64,000 nucleotides of DNA from Streptomyces sp. SAT1 (lineage in GTDB: Bacteria; Actinomycetota; Actinomycetes; Streptomycetales; Streptomycetaceae): assembly GCF_001654495.1 (NCBI RefSeq), contig NZ_CP015849.1, positions 6,737,001-6,801,000 on the forward strand, written 5' to 3'. This document shows positions 1-7,938 of the stretch, in pieces. Under the pieces are notes generated by a model. The model ran no database searches and was not told the DNA's origin. It saw only the letters and a list, made by a program, of their open reading frames with translations. Position numbers and translations under genes: made by a program. Each line of letters begins with the position of its first letter. Position 1 is the first letter of the stretch.

Positions 1-924
1 GGCCCAGCGGGCGTAGGCGTCGGCCTCGTACCAGGAGACGTGCAGCACCGGCTCGTCGGGCGGTACGGCCTCGGTGGTGCCGAAGTGCCGCCGCAGCCAC
101 TGCCCGGCGTCGTGGCGCCAGAACAGCGGCGCGGTGATGCCGTGCCGCCGGATGTGGCTCCAGCCGTCCGGCGCCCACCAGCGCGGGTCCTCGTACCCGC
201 CGTCGTCGAGGAACGCCCGGTAGGCGGCGTTGGTCACCGGGGTGGTGTCGATCCAGAACGGCGCCACCTCCCGTACGTGCGCGGGCCGTTCGTTGTCCAG
301 CGCCCACGGCTCGGTGGAGGTGCCCATGGTGAACGGGCCGCCGGGGACCAGGACTTCGGCGGGCCCGGTGAACGGCGGGACCGGATCGGGGTCGGGCGCG
401 GTCAGCGCCCGCGGCCCCGAGCGGAGCTGATGGGTGATCAGCATCGTCTCGTCGTGCTGCTGTTCATGCTGCGCGACCATGCCGAAGGCGAAGCCCGCCT
501 CGGTCAGCCGGGAGCCGTGCAGCGCGGTGGACTCCAGCACGTCCAGCACCCGCGAGCGCACCTCCGACGCGTAGGCGCGCGCCTCGGCGGGCGCGAGCAG
601 CGGCAGCGAGGGGCGTTCGGAGCGCGGGTGCTCGAAGGCGTCGTAGAGGCTGTCGATCTCGGGGCGCATCGCCTCCCGGCCGCCGACCGCGCGCAGCAGC
701 CACAGCTCCTCCTGGTTGCCGATGTGCGCGAGGTCCCACACCAGCGGGGACATCAGCGGCGAGTGCTGGGCGGTCAGGTCGGGCTCCTCCACACAGCTGG
801 TCAGCAGCGTGGTGCGGTCCCGGGCGGTGCGCAGGGAGGCCAGCGCACGGGCGCGCAGCGCCTCGCTGTCGGTCTCTGCGCCGGTCGCCGGGCCGGTCGC
901 GGTGTCGGGCGCGGGGTCGGTCAT
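1..924 (-). CDS. egtB: Ergothioneine biosynthesis protein EgtB (hercynylcysteine sulfoxide synthase), truncated by the window edge
   Basis: Iron-dependent sulfoxide synthase that joins gamma-glutamylcysteine (or cysteine) to hercynine with O2. The first 308 codons are present and the 3' end lies off the left edge. The N-terminal DinB-like domain carries the iron-ligand motif HEQQHDET near residue 150. It is followed by the formylglycine-generating-enzyme (sulfatase-modifying-factor) fold, with PGGPFTMG, W-x-D-x-x-P-V-x-N and the VSWYEADAYARW segment. The ATG overlaps the egtA stop by 4 bp (ATGA), so it is translationally coupled to egtA. egtC and egtD would be expected further left. Family assignment is firm. 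Confidence 0.95.
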   Translation of the reverse strand, partial: MTDPAPDTATGPATGAETDSEALRARALASLRTARDRTTLLTSCVEEPDLTAQHSPLMSPLVWDLAHIGNQEELWLLRAVGGREAMRPEIDSLYDAFEHPRSERPSLPLLAPAEARAYASEVRSRVLDVLESTALHGSRLTEAGFAFGMVAQHEQQHDETMLITHQLRSGPRALTAPDPDPVPPFTGPAEVLVPGGPFTMGTSTEPWALDNERPAHVREVAPFWIDTTPVTNAAYRAFLDDGGYEDPRWWAPDGWSHIRRHGITAPLFWRHDAGQWLRRHFGTTEAVPPDEPVLHVSWYEADAYARWA

Positions 925-2225
925 GTGCGGCTGTCCTTCCCGTGGGCGCGGCGGTGCTCACCGGCGCCCGCTCGGTCGAGCAGATCCTCGGCGGGGCAGC
1001 GGCCCGCGCGGACGTAGCGGTCCAGATACGCGGCGACGGCGCCGGTGACGTCGGCGGTGGCGCCGAGCCGGGGCAGTGCCGCGAGCGCGGCCTCGAAGCA
1101 GGTGACGGCCGCCTCGTGCAGCTCCGGGTCGGCCAGCGCGGTGCGGGCCGCCGCCGTCCAGAGCGGATTGTGCGGCGCGGGCCGCGTACCGGCCCGCTCG
1201 GCGAGCGGTTTCACGGCCCGGTACGCGGTCTCCGCGGCCTCCGGGTCGTCGAAGAGCGCCGCCGTCACCGCGAGCGGCACGATCCACCCGTCGTCGCCGG
1301 GCTGCGCGTCGATCATGCGCAGTTCCAGATGGCCGCGCGGGCGGACCGGCGGGAACAGCGTGGTCAGGTGGTAGTCGAGATCCTCCCGGGTCGGCGGTCT
1401 CGGCAGGCCGGAGCGTATCCAGTCCCGGAAGGTCACGTCCTCGGGCACGTGCCACGGCCCGTCGGAGCGCCGTACGCACATCACCGGTGCGTCCAGGACG
1501 TGCCGGGCCCAGGTGGTGCGAGGCGTGCCGTCCAGCGGGGGAGCGCCCGCCCGGCCCGGACCGATCTCGGTCCACAGCAGCTGCCGGGTGGAGAGCCAGC
1601 CGGTGGGCCGCTGGCCGATCAGCGGGGAGTTGGCGAAGACGGCCACCAGGACGGCGCCCAGATGGTGGGCGAGCCACCAGCGCCGCACATGGCCGAGCGG
1701 GCCCGGCTCCTCGTGCCCCGCGTCCACGCTCACCTGCACGGAGGCGGAGGTGCACATCATGTGCCGGCCGGCCGGGCCGCCCCGGTCGAGGCAGGCCTCC
1801 AGGGCGTCGTAGCGCGGCTCGCGCAGGAACCTGCGCGGGGTGTGCCAGGGATCGTGGCCGAGCCCGACCAGGCAGAGGCCGTCGTCGGCCAGTACGGCGC
1901 GGACGCGGTCGAGGTCGGCGGAGACGGTGCGGACGCACTCCGTCAGGGAGGCGGCGGGCGGCGAGCTGAGTTCCAGCTGTCCGCCGGGCTCGACGGTGAG
2001 CGCCGACCCCAGGGGCACGGTCCGCAGGGCGGCGTAGGCCGCTTCGAGACGTTCGGGTGTGACGGGGAGCCGCGGCGCGCGCTGCTCGTGGACGAGCCAT
2101 TCCACTTCGACGCCGAGGGTGCGGGGCGGTCCGGTCTTGAAGCAGATGCCACTGACCAGTGCCTCGACCTCGGCCTCGGTGACGGCTGTACGGGGCTCCG
2201 TACAGCCACTTGCCGAATCGGACAT
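921..2225 (-). CDS. egtA: Ergothioneine biosynthesis glutamate-cysteine ligase EgtA
   Basis: ATP-dependent ligase making gamma-glutamylcysteine, the sulfur donor used by EgtB. The predicted 434-residue product has the GCS2-like fold: GVEVEWLV near residue 30, the EPGGQLELSSPP substrate/metal segment, MMCTSASVQVSVD, and HLELRMIDAQPGDDGW. The start chosen is the ATG at 2225 because AGGAGG sits 6-7 bases upstream; the frame is open further back but without such a site. First gene of the egtA-egtB unit. The 365-bp gap to the divergent PARG-like gene should hold its promoter. Confidence 0.93.
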   Translation of the reverse strand: MSDSASGCTEPRTAVTEAEVEALVSGICFKTGPPRTLGVEVEWLVHEQRAPRLPVTPERLEAAYAALRTVPLGSALTVEPGGQLELSSPPAASLTECVRTVSADLDRVRAVLADDGLCLVGLGHDPWHTPRRFLREPRYDALEACLDRGGPAGRHMMCTSASVQVSVDAGHEEPGPLGHVRRWWLAHHLGAVLVAVFANSPLIGQRPTGWLSTRQLLWTEIGPGRAGAPPLDGTPRTTWARHVLDAPVMCVRRSDGPWHVPEDVTFRDWIRSGLPRPPTREDLDYHLTTLFPPVRPRGHLELRMIDAQPGDDGWIVPLAVTAALFDDPEAAETAYRAVKPLAERAGTRPAPHNPLWTAAARTALADPELHEAAVTCFEAALAALPRLGATADVTGAVAAYLDRYVRAGRCPAEDLLDRAGAGEHRRAHGKDSRT

Positions 2226-2590
2226 GTCGGGATCCTCCTGAGATTCCACCATGCCACCGGCCCGGGACGGGTGGTCCGGGACGGAGACGCACCGTCCCAC
2301 CCAAAACCCTGCGACCGATTCGCACAAGGGTGCAGAACGGGACAATCGTGCCCCGGAATCTCCGTTTCCGCGATGTTTCCCGCGGCGTCACGCCGCGACC
2401 GCGGCCCGTCGGCGGTGCCGGGGAGGCGCTCGGGCGGCCCGGCGCCGGACGGGTGCCGAGTGCCCTCTCGCGGCGTCGCGGTGGCGGAAACTCCGTTGCG
2501 CGGAGGTCCCGGCGTCGCCCACGATGCGTGCATGAGGGCAACGGGGGGCGCCGCGCCGGGCGCGGTCATGGCGTGCACGGGGGTGACGCC
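2226..2590. other. Divergent intergenic region, egtA / PARG-like gene
   Basis: 365 bp between two divergent genes. No coding frame with a convincing start and codon bias was found. It should contain the promoter of egtA (leftward) and of the gene at 2591 (rightward). A short stretch near 2295-2345 is less GC-rich than the flanks. No clear operator palindrome or riboswitch was recognised. Confidence 0.4.
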
Positions 2591-3397
2591 ATGAGCGCGC
2601 GTCTGCGCGGTGTCGCGCAGCAGACCGAGCAGATCGTCATGGCCGGTTCCTATCGCCGCGCCGACGGGCTCCCGGTCCCGCTGGCGGCGGACATCGAGGC
2701 CGCCCGCGCCGGCACACGTGTGTACGGCCCCGAGCCGGTGCCCGTGCCCGCCTGGACACCGGTCGCGACGACCGTCGAGGTCACGGGCGAGAGCAGCCTG
2801 GCCGCCGCCCGGCGCCTCGCCGGCCCGGTGGCCGTGCTGAACTTCGCCTCGGCGCGCAATCCCGGCGGCGGCTACCTCAACGGCGCGCAGGCCCAGGAGG
2901 AGGCCCTGTGCCGCGCCTCCGCGCTGCACACGTGCCTGCTCGGGGCCAGGGAGTTCTACGAGCACCACCGGGCGCACCGAGATCCGTTCTACTCCGACCG
3001 GGTGATCCACTCACCGGCCGTGCCCGTCTTCCGCGACGACCGCGGACGGCTGCTGGACGAACCCTTCACCGCCGGTTTCCTGACCGCGGCCGCGCCGAAC
3101 GCCGGAGTGGTCCTGCGGGACGCACCCGAGCGCGCCGCCCTGCTGCCGAAGGCCCTGGCCGTCCGCGCCGGACGCGTACTGGAGACCGCCGCCGCGCACG
3201 GCTACCGGCGGCTGGTCCTCGGCGCCTGGGGGTGCGGGGTGTTCCGCAACGACCCCGCGCAGGTGGCGGCCGCCTTCCGGGCCCTGCTGGCGCCCGGCGG
3301 ACAGTTCGCGGACGCCTTCGAGCACGTGGTGTTCGGCGTCCTGGACCGCACACCGGGGACCGTCGTGCGCGAGGCGTTCGCACGGACGTTCACCTGA
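2591..3397 (+). CDS. TIGR02452-family protein, microbial poly(ADP-ribose) glycohydrolase-like macrodomain
   Basis: Predicted 268-residue macrodomain-like protein. It contains FASARNPGGGYLNGAQAQEE around residues 90-110, the GGG-x6-8-QEE signature of PARG catalytic sites in which the second Glu is catalytic. ALCRAS and a C-terminal LGAWGCGVFRNDP, both typical of TIGR02452/DUF2263 proteins, follow. Members are thought to hydrolyse ADP-ribose polymers or ADP-ribosyl adducts in the cytoplasm; the substrate here is inferred from family only. The ATG at 2591 is used because upstream extensions lack a ribosome binding site and degrade into GC-rich noise. It converges on a MazF-like gene 46 bp downstream. 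Confidence 0.85.
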   Translation: MSARLRGVAQQTEQIVMAGSYRRADGLPVPLAADIEAARAGTRVYGPEPVPVPAWTPVATTVEVTGESSLAAARRLAGPVAVLNFASARNPGGGYLNGAQAQEEALCRASALHTCLLGAREFYEHHRAHRDPFYSDRVIHSPAVPVFRDDRGRLLDEPFTAGFLTAAAPNAGVVLRDAPERAALLPKALAVRAGRVLETAAAHGYRRLVLGAWGCGVFRNDPAQVAAAFRALLAPGGQFADAFEHVVFGVLDRTPGTVVREAFARTFT

Positions 3398-3443
3398 CCG
3401 GAGAGCTCGCCCCGGGGCGGCGCGCGCCGCGCCGTCCCCGGAG

Positions 3444-3926
3444 TCAGCTCCAGCCGTACCGCTCCCGCAGCCGCCGTACCACCGTGTCGAACCGCGCCCG
3501 GTCCAGCGCGCACGCCTCCCGCCGCATGCCGTCCTCGTGCAGCCGCAGCACCCGGTCGACCGCGACCCAGGAATCGCGCCCGGTGCGGTCCCACGGCCCG
3601 TTCCCGATCGCCACCCACTCGCGCTCGCCGTCGTGCGCCTTGCTGGACAACTGCACCGCGAGGAGCGTCCCCGCCGCCTCCCGGGCCACCACGAGCACCG
3701 GACGGTCCTTGCCCCGCCCGTCGTTCTCCTCGAAGGGGACCCAGGTCCAGACGATCTCCCCGGGGTCGGGGTCGCCGTCGTGCGCGGGCGCGTACTCGGT
3801 GCGCACCCGGCCGACCCCGCGCGGGTCGGCCTCCGTGGTGGCGGCGGGGCCGTAGCGGCCGGGGACGTCGTCGCGGGGGTCGCCGGTCTCGTCGGTCTCG
3901 TCGGTCTCATGGGTGAAAGCAGTCAC
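3444..3926 (-). CDS. Type II toxin PemK/MazF-family protein, no adjacent antitoxin
   Basis: Predicted 160-residue protein with a MazF/PemK core from about residue 55: GEIVWTWVPFEENDGRGKDRP, then VLVV, LSSK, and WVAVDRVLRL. Family members are usually sequence-specific ribonucleases that act on mRNA. The GTG at 3926 lacks a clear ribosome binding site, so the N-terminus is uncertain. The leader is acidic and low-complexity (repeated ETD units from a GTCTCGTCG microsatellite). No short antitoxin frame precedes it, so this is either an orphan toxin-fold protein or a member of the actinobacterial PemK-like group that lacks a partner. Confidence 0.75.
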   Translation of the reverse strand: MTAFTHETDETDETGDPRDDVPGRYGPAATTEADPRGVGRVRTEYAPAHDGDPDPGEIVWTWVPFEENDGRGKDRPVLVVAREAAGTLLAVQLSSKAHDGEREWVAIGNGPWDRTGRDSWVAVDRVLRLHEDGMRREACALDRARFDTVVRRLRERYGWS

Positions 3927-4096
3927 GCGGGCACCCTAGTAGGGCCGCGGGACGCGTCACCCACCGGCCGCCGGAAGGTGTCGCAGACCTCGCAGGTGTG
4001 CGCGGCGGTCGAAAAGTTCGGGGGCGCGGAGTTCGGGGGCGCGGAGGCCGGGGGCGCGGAGATCGGTGAGGCCGGGGAGGTGCCGCCGACGGATCG

Positions 4097-4513
4097 TCAG
4101 GAGCCGTCCCGGTGCGACCGGATCCGCATCCCGGGACGGCGCCCGTGCACGGTGAGGTAGACGAGGCCGTCCGGCCCTGCGCCGATGCTGCGCGTGGAGC
4201 CGTGCGGCAGCCAGACCGTCACGCCCTCGGTCAACGGGAGGGGTTCGTCCTGAGGGCCCGCGCCGAGGGTCCCCTCGCCGGAGACCACGTGCACCAGGAC
4301 GTCCAGGTCCGGTTCGGCGTGCGGGGCGACGCGCCCGCCCGGTGCGAGCCGTACGAGGTTGGCGTCGAGCTGGCGGCCGCTCTCCGCCAGCTTCCACAGC
4401 ACCCCGGTCGGTACCGGAGGGTCCCCGGCCAGCGTCCGGGCGTCGCACAGGAGGCTCGGCTGGGGCTGTCCCGCCCCGTCCGGACCGGTGTCCCGCGCTG
4501 CGGACGACACCAT
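4097..4513 (-). CDS. Cupin-domain protein
   Basis: 138-residue single-domain cupin. The conserved barrel has the first cupin motif as PHAEPDLDVLVHVVSGEGTL, in which the metal-ligand pattern is partial, and a second motif near PHGSTRSIGAGPDGLVYLTVH. Because the canonical His-His-Glu set is incomplete, enzymatic activity is uncertain; a small-molecule binding or sensing role is as likely. The ATG at 4513 has GGAAGAGGGG upstream. It is divergent from the HTH gene starting at 4601 across an AT-richer 87-bp gap holding both promoters. The 170 bp on its 3' side up to 3926 contain no recognised gene; they hold a GGGGGCGCGGA-type repeat around 4020-4065. Confidence 0.75.
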   Translation of the reverse strand: MVSSAARDTGPDGAGQPQPSLLCDARTLAGDPPVPTGVLWKLAESGRQLDANLVRLAPGGRVAPHAEPDLDVLVHVVSGEGTLGAGPQDEPLPLTEGVTVWLPHGSTRSIGAGPDGLVYLTVHGRRPGMRIRSHRDGS

Positions 4514-4600
4514 GGCGCACCCCTCTTCCTTGTGTCTGCGGCACATCGCCTACGATTATTCCATGTCGGACTCGTGAAAAATCACCGCAGGTGGAAAGGG

Positions 4601-5365
4601 GTGAGCGACGTGGCTGCGGCACAGGGAAGCCCGCGTCGGCGTGACGTGCTGGACGTGCTGCGTTCGGCCGCCGGTCCGCTGGGCGTCGCGGAGACCGCCG
4701 AGCGGATCGGCGTGCACCCCAACACGGTCCGCTTCCACCTCGACGCACTGGTGGCCGAGGGGCGCGTCGAGCGGCGCACCGAGGAGCCCCGGCGCGCGGG
4801 CCGTCGCCCCGGGCCCGGCCGCCCCCGCACGGTGTACGCTCCCCGGCCGGGCATGGACCGCGCCGGTGTCCGGGGATACCACCTGCTGGCCCGGATGCTG
4901 CTCGGCGAACTGGCCTCCCGCGGCCCCGGTGCCCGGGACGCCGCCGTGAGCACGGGCCGCACCTGGGGCCGTACCCTCGTACAGCCGCAGCCGCAGCCGC
5001 AGCCGCAGCCGCAGCCGCAGCCGTTGGCGTCCTCGTCCGGTGCGTCGTCCGGTCCTTCGCCCGCCGCCGCCGACTCGGCGGACCGGCTGGTCGCGCTGCT
5101 CGGCGAGCTCGGGTTCGACCCGGTGTCCGAGGGCGGCGGGCGGGACGGGCCGCCGCGGCGGATCCGGCTGCGGCACTGTCCGTTCCTCGAACTGGCCGAG
5201 GAGCAAGGGGAGTTGGTGTGCTCGCTCCATCTCGGGCTGATGCAGGGCGCGTTGGCGGCGCTGGGCGCGCCGCTCACCGCGAGCGGTCTGGATCCGTTCG
5301 CCACCGCGGACTCCTGCCTGGCACACCTGGCCGCCGCTCCGGCCGGGGCGCGGGCCGTCGAATGA
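4601..5365 (+). CDS. HTH transcriptional regulator, ArsR/SufR-like, with C-terminal cysteines
   Basis: 254-residue predicted regulator. An N-terminal winged helix (residues ~8-65; VAETAERIGVHPNTVRFHLD) is followed by a linker and a C-terminal domain with CPF, then 13 residues, then C-S-L-H, and a last cysteine in ADSCLAHL. This C-x13-C spacing and the LHLGLMQGAL context resemble SufR-type Fe-S-sensing regulators, so an Fe-S or metal cofactor is plausible but unproven. A run of seven Pro-Gln-type repeats (4982-5023) interrupts the middle of the protein and probably forms an extended linker. GTG 4601 is preferred over GTG 4574 because of AGGTGG/GGAAAGG upstream. The membrane-protein gene 155 bp downstream is its likely partner. 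Confidence 0.75.
   Translation: MSDVAAAQGSPRRRDVLDVLRSAAGPLGVAETAERIGVHPNTVRFHLDALVAEGRVERRTEEPRRAGRRPGPGRPRTVYAPRPGMDRAGVRGYHLLARMLLGELASRGPGARDAAVSTGRTWGRTLVQPQPQPQPQPQPQPLASSSGASSGPSPAAADSADRLVALLGELGFDPVSEGGGRDGPPRRIRLRHCPFLELAEEQGELVCSLHLGLMQGALAALGAPLTASGLDPFATADSCLAHLAAAPAGARAVE
4982..5023 (+). repeat. CAGCCG microsatellite encoding a Pro-Gln tract
   Basis: Six-base unit CAGCCG repeated about seven times in frame inside the HTH regulator gene, giving alternating Gln-Pro. Such tracts change length by slippage; each gain or loss keeps the frame because the unit is 6 bp. Confidence 0.9.
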
Positions 5366-5414
5366 CGCGAGCCGAATGACGCGAGCCGGACGATGTGAGC
5401 CGAACGATGTGAAC
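5359..5414 (+). repeat. Four tandem 14-bp repeats across a stop codon
   Basis: Units are CGAATGACGCGAGC (5359), an identical copy (5373), then two diverged copies CGGACGATGTGAGC (5387) and CGAACGATGTGAAC (5401). The first unit contains the TGA stop of the HTH regulator gene. The last two copies are closer to each other than to the first two, which suggests stepwise duplication. Confidence 0.9.
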
Positions 5415-5519
5415 AGGCCCGGATCCGTACCGGGATCCTGGCGGGAAGAGGCTGGCCGCTCGTGTTCCGGGCGGCGAGCCGACCACGGCCCGTGCCCCGG
5501 GCGGAAAGGCGACACCCTC

Positions 5520-5957
5520 ATGGACTCCACGTCGGCCGCCACGGCGAGCGCCGTCACCTTCGTCTGGCTCGGCATGGTGCTGGGCGTCTCCTTCCTGGAG
5601 GCGCCCCTGAAGTTCCGCGCCCCCGGAGTGACGATCCCCGTCGGCCTGGGCATCGGCCGCCTGGTCTTCCGGGCGCTGAACCTGGTGGAGGCCGCCGCGG
5701 CGGCCGTGGTGGTCGTCGCGGTCGCGGCCGGCGGCGCCCCCGCGCCGGTGATCGCCCTGACCGCGGCTGTCGCGGTGCTCCTCCTGGTGCAACTGCTCCT
5801 CGTCCGACCCCGGTTGAACCGCAGATCCGACCGCGTCCTGTCCGGTGAGGAGCCGGTGGACGGGCCGCGCTCGCACGACCACCTGGTCTATGTGGCCCTG
5901 GAGATCGTCAAGGTGGCCGCCCTGATCGCCCTGGGGATCATGCTGCTGACGGCGTGA
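5520..5957 (+). CDS. Small integral membrane protein, four predicted helices
   Basis: 145 residues with hydrophobic segments at about 12-30, 45-68, 74-96 and 122-143. The 97-120 loop is polar and charged (RPRLNRRSDRVLSGEE). The first helix is followed by SFLEAPLKF, a feature of small actinobacterial membrane proteins of unknown function. ATG 5520 follows CGGAAAGGCG. It lies 155 bp after the HTH regulator and on the same strand, so co-regulation is plausible. No enzymatic motif was recognised. Confidence 0.75.
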   Translation: MDSTSAATASAVTFVWLGMVLGVSFLEAPLKFRAPGVTIPVGLGIGRLVFRALNLVEAAAAAVVVVAVAAGGAPAPVIALTAAVAVLLLVQLLLVRPRLNRRSDRVLSGEEPVDGPRSHDHLVYVALEIVKVAALIALGIMLLTA

Positions 5958-5996
5958 GGGGCGCGGCGCGCGGACTCCTCGGCGGGGGCGGGAGCC

Positions 5997-7016
5997 TCAC
6001 CCGGCCCGCTGGTCCGGTGCCGGCAGCCTGCGCAGCCAGTCCAGCCGGGCCGCCTGTGCCGCGCCGGACAGGGCCGCGTGCGGGGCTAGGGCGTCGAAGC
6101 CGTGGCAGCCGCCGGGCCAGACATGGAGCTCCGCGACACCGCCGGCCCGCCAGATGGCGGAGGCGTAGGCCACGACCTCGTCGCGGAAGGTCTCCGCCGA
6201 GCCGACGTCCAGGAAGGCCGGGGGCAGCCCGGACAGGTCCGTCGCACGGGCGGGCGCGGCGTACGGCGGCACTCCGGGACCGCCCCGCCGGTCACCGAGC
6301 AGGGCCGTCCAGGCGGTCTCGTTGGCCGTGCGGTCCCAGAGGCCGACCCCCGCCATCTGGTGCGCGGACGGTGTGTCGTTGCGGTCGTCGAGCATCGGGG
6401 ACAGGAGCAGCTGCCCGCACGGACGCGGCCCCCGGCGGTCGCGCAGCAGCAGCGCGAGCGCGGCCGCGAGGCCACCGCCGGCGCTCGCGCCGACGAGCAC
6501 GATCCGCTCCGGATCGCCGCCCAGGTCCCCGGCCCGCTCAGCCGTCCACCGCAGCCCGGCGTAGACGTCCTCGACCGGTGCGGGGTGCGGGTGCTCCGGC
6601 GCCAGCCGGTACTCCACCGACACCACGACCGCGCCCAGCTCCCGCGCCCACTCCAGGACCGCCGGCAGACCGACCCGGTTGTTCCCGGCGACCAGGCCGC
6701 CGCCGTGCACGTGGTAGAGGACGGGCCGGGCGGCGCGGGCCGCGGGCGCCGCCGTCGCGGTGGGGCGGCAGACGAGCAGGGAGACGCCGGGCGCCCCGGG
6801 CGGACCCGGGACGGTCAGGTCCGCGGTCTCGAAGGCGCCGTCCAGAGTCAGGTCAGGGCCGCCCGCCGGATCCAGGGCCAGGGCCGCGGCGCGCCGGGCG
6901 CTCTCGATGTCCCGCGGGGTGAACCCGGGCCGCGCCAGGTCCCCGGCCTCCTCCAGTGCGACGGCCAGCTCGGGATCGAACGGCGGCGGTACGGACCCGG
7001 TGGCGGCACTGCTCAT
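5997..7016 (-). CDS. Alpha/beta hydrolase, HSL-type carboxylesterase
   Basis: 339-residue hormone-sensitive-lipase family esterase. It has the oxyanion motif HVHGGG near residue 105, the nucleophile elbow GASAGG near residue 178 (usual form GDSAGG), an Asp in PAFLDVGSAETFRDE and the catalytic His in PGGCHGFD. It is expected to hydrolyse short acyl esters in the cytoplasm. Start: ATG 7016 with GAGGAG upstream; the long upstream open frame is low-complexity and rejected. A perfect hairpin and an 8-bp tandem repeat lie between it and the FMN reductase gene, so it is probably transcribed separately. Confidence 0.88.
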   Translation of the reverse strand: MSSAATGSVPPPFDPELAVALEEAGDLARPGFTPRDIESARRAAALALDPAGGPDLTLDGAFETADLTVPGPPGAPGVSLLVCRPTATAAPAARAARPVLYHVHGGGLVAGNNRVGLPAVLEWARELGAVVVSVEYRLAPEHPHPAPVEDVYAGLRWTAERAGDLGGDPERIVLVGASAGGGLAAALALLLRDRRGPRPCGQLLLSPMLDDRNDTPSAHQMAGVGLWDRTANETAWTALLGDRRGGPGVPPYAAPARATDLSGLPPAFLDVGSAETFRDEVVAYASAIWRAGGVAELHVWPGGCHGFDALAPHAALSGAAQAARLDWLRRLPAPDQRAG

Positions 7017-7104
7017 GGCGTCTCCTCGGGGGCTGCGGACGGCGGAGCCGGTTCTCGGTGCGGTGCGGTGCGCGGCGAGGTGGGACCCGGCCGCCTGGTA
7101 CCGG

Positions 7105-7144
7105 CGTACCCGCGTACCCGCGTACCCGCGTACCCGCGTACCCG
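7105..7144. repeat. Five tandem copies of CGTACCCG
   Basis: Perfect 8-bp unit repeated five times in the 5' leader of the esterase gene, 90-130 bp upstream of its ATG. No coding or palindromic structure was recognised. Confidence 0.92.
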
Positions 7145-7195
7145 CACGACGGCCGGGCAGCGCGAAGCGGGAGGACGGGCGCGACACGACGCGAA

Positions 7196-7236
7196 GGGGC
7201 CGGATCCGTGACAGGTCATGTCACGGATCCGGCCCC
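7196..7236 (-). terminator. Perfect 18-bp stem hairpin (terminator of the FMN reductase gene)
   Basis: Arms 7196-7213 and 7219-7236 are perfect complements (GGGGCCGGATCCGTGACA) with a 5-nt loop. It starts 20 bp beyond the FMN reductase stop. There is no T-run, as is common for Streptomyces terminators. Confidence 0.85.
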
Positions 7237-7256
7237 TCGCCGGCGGTTCAGAAGCC

Positions 7257-7820
7257 TCAGACGGCGACGGTCTCGTCGGCGTGGCCGCGCAGACGGGCGA
7301 CGACCTCGGTCAGCTGTGCGGCGACCTCGGTGTCGTCGGCCGGGTGGACCTCGGTGAAGCGGGTGACGGAGCCCGGGATGGAGAGCTTGATGTCCTCGAT
7401 CACCTTGCCGCCGGCGATGCCCACGGCCTTGCGGGTGTCGTCGTGCGCCCACACGCCGCCGTACTGGCCGAGCGCGGTGCCGACGACGGCGACCGGCTTG
7501 CCGCCGAAGGCGCCGGCGCCGTACGGGCGGGACAGCCAGTCGATGGCGTTCTTCAGCACGGCCGGGATGGTGCCGTTGTACTCGGGCGAGAAGAGCAGGA
7601 AGGCGTCGGCGGCCTGGGCCGCCTCACGCAGCTTGGCGGCGGCGGCCGGCACGCTGCCCTCGGCGTCGATGTCCTCGTTGTAGAACGGGACGTCGCCCAG
7701 GCCCTCGAAGACCTGGACCTCGGCGCCCTCGGGCGCGAGCTTCGCCGCAGCCTCGGCGAGCTGGCGGTTGTGCGAGCCGGCGCGCAGGCTGCCGACGAGC
7801 GCGAGGATGCGAACAGACAT
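7257..7820 (-). CDS. NAD(P)H-dependent FMN reductase / azoreductase-type flavodoxin-fold protein
   Basis: 187 residues. The flavodoxin-like fold has the phosphate loop GSLRAGSHNRQLA near residue 10, the family signature SPEYNGTIPAVLKNAIDWLSR near residue 80 and GGKPVAVVGTALGQYGG. Family members reduce FMN, quinones, chromate or azo dyes with NAD(P)H in the cytoplasm. ATG 7820 is preferred to the upstream MESP start because GGAG sits in front. It is divergent from a TetR gene; the 118-bp gap carries two GGACC-N2-GGTCC palindromes, so it is likely the TetR target. Confidence 0.9.
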   Translation of the reverse strand: MSVRILALVGSLRAGSHNRQLAEAAAKLAPEGAEVQVFEGLGDVPFYNEDIDAEGSVPAAAAKLREAAQAADAFLLFSPEYNGTIPAVLKNAIDWLSRPYGAGAFGGKPVAVVGTALGQYGGVWAHDDTRKAVGIAGGKVIEDIKLSIPGSVTRFTEVHPADDTEVAAQLTEVVARLRGHADETVAV

Positions 7821-7859
7821 GGGGGACTCCAAGGGGGTGAAACACTGCCGTTACGATCC

Positions 7860-7907
7860 GGACCGAGGTCCGTTTAATTTTCTACCAGGTTAACCGGACC
7901 GCGGTCC
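7860..7907. promoter_or_regulatory. Two palindromic TetR-type operators between the FMN reductase and TetR genes
   Basis: GGACCGAGGTCC at 7860-7871 and GGACCGCGGTCC at 7896-7907, each with five-base arms. Their centres are 36 bp apart. The AT-rich segment between them (TTTAATTTTCTA) fits promoter elements. Binding by the adjacent TetR protein is inferred. Confidence 0.75.
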
Positions 7908-7938
7908 AGTTTTCTTCCCCATGCTTTACGCTGTCTTC

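Noticed and set aside
3444..3926. Complete toxin-antitoxin operon
   Set aside because: No antitoxin-like frame lies immediately upstream of the MazF-like gene; only the toxin-fold gene is supported.
7105..7144. Tandem repeat considered as a CRISPR array (also 10801-10832 and 47375-47410)
   Set aside because: Units are 8-9 bp with no spacers and no cas genes; simple tandem repeats.
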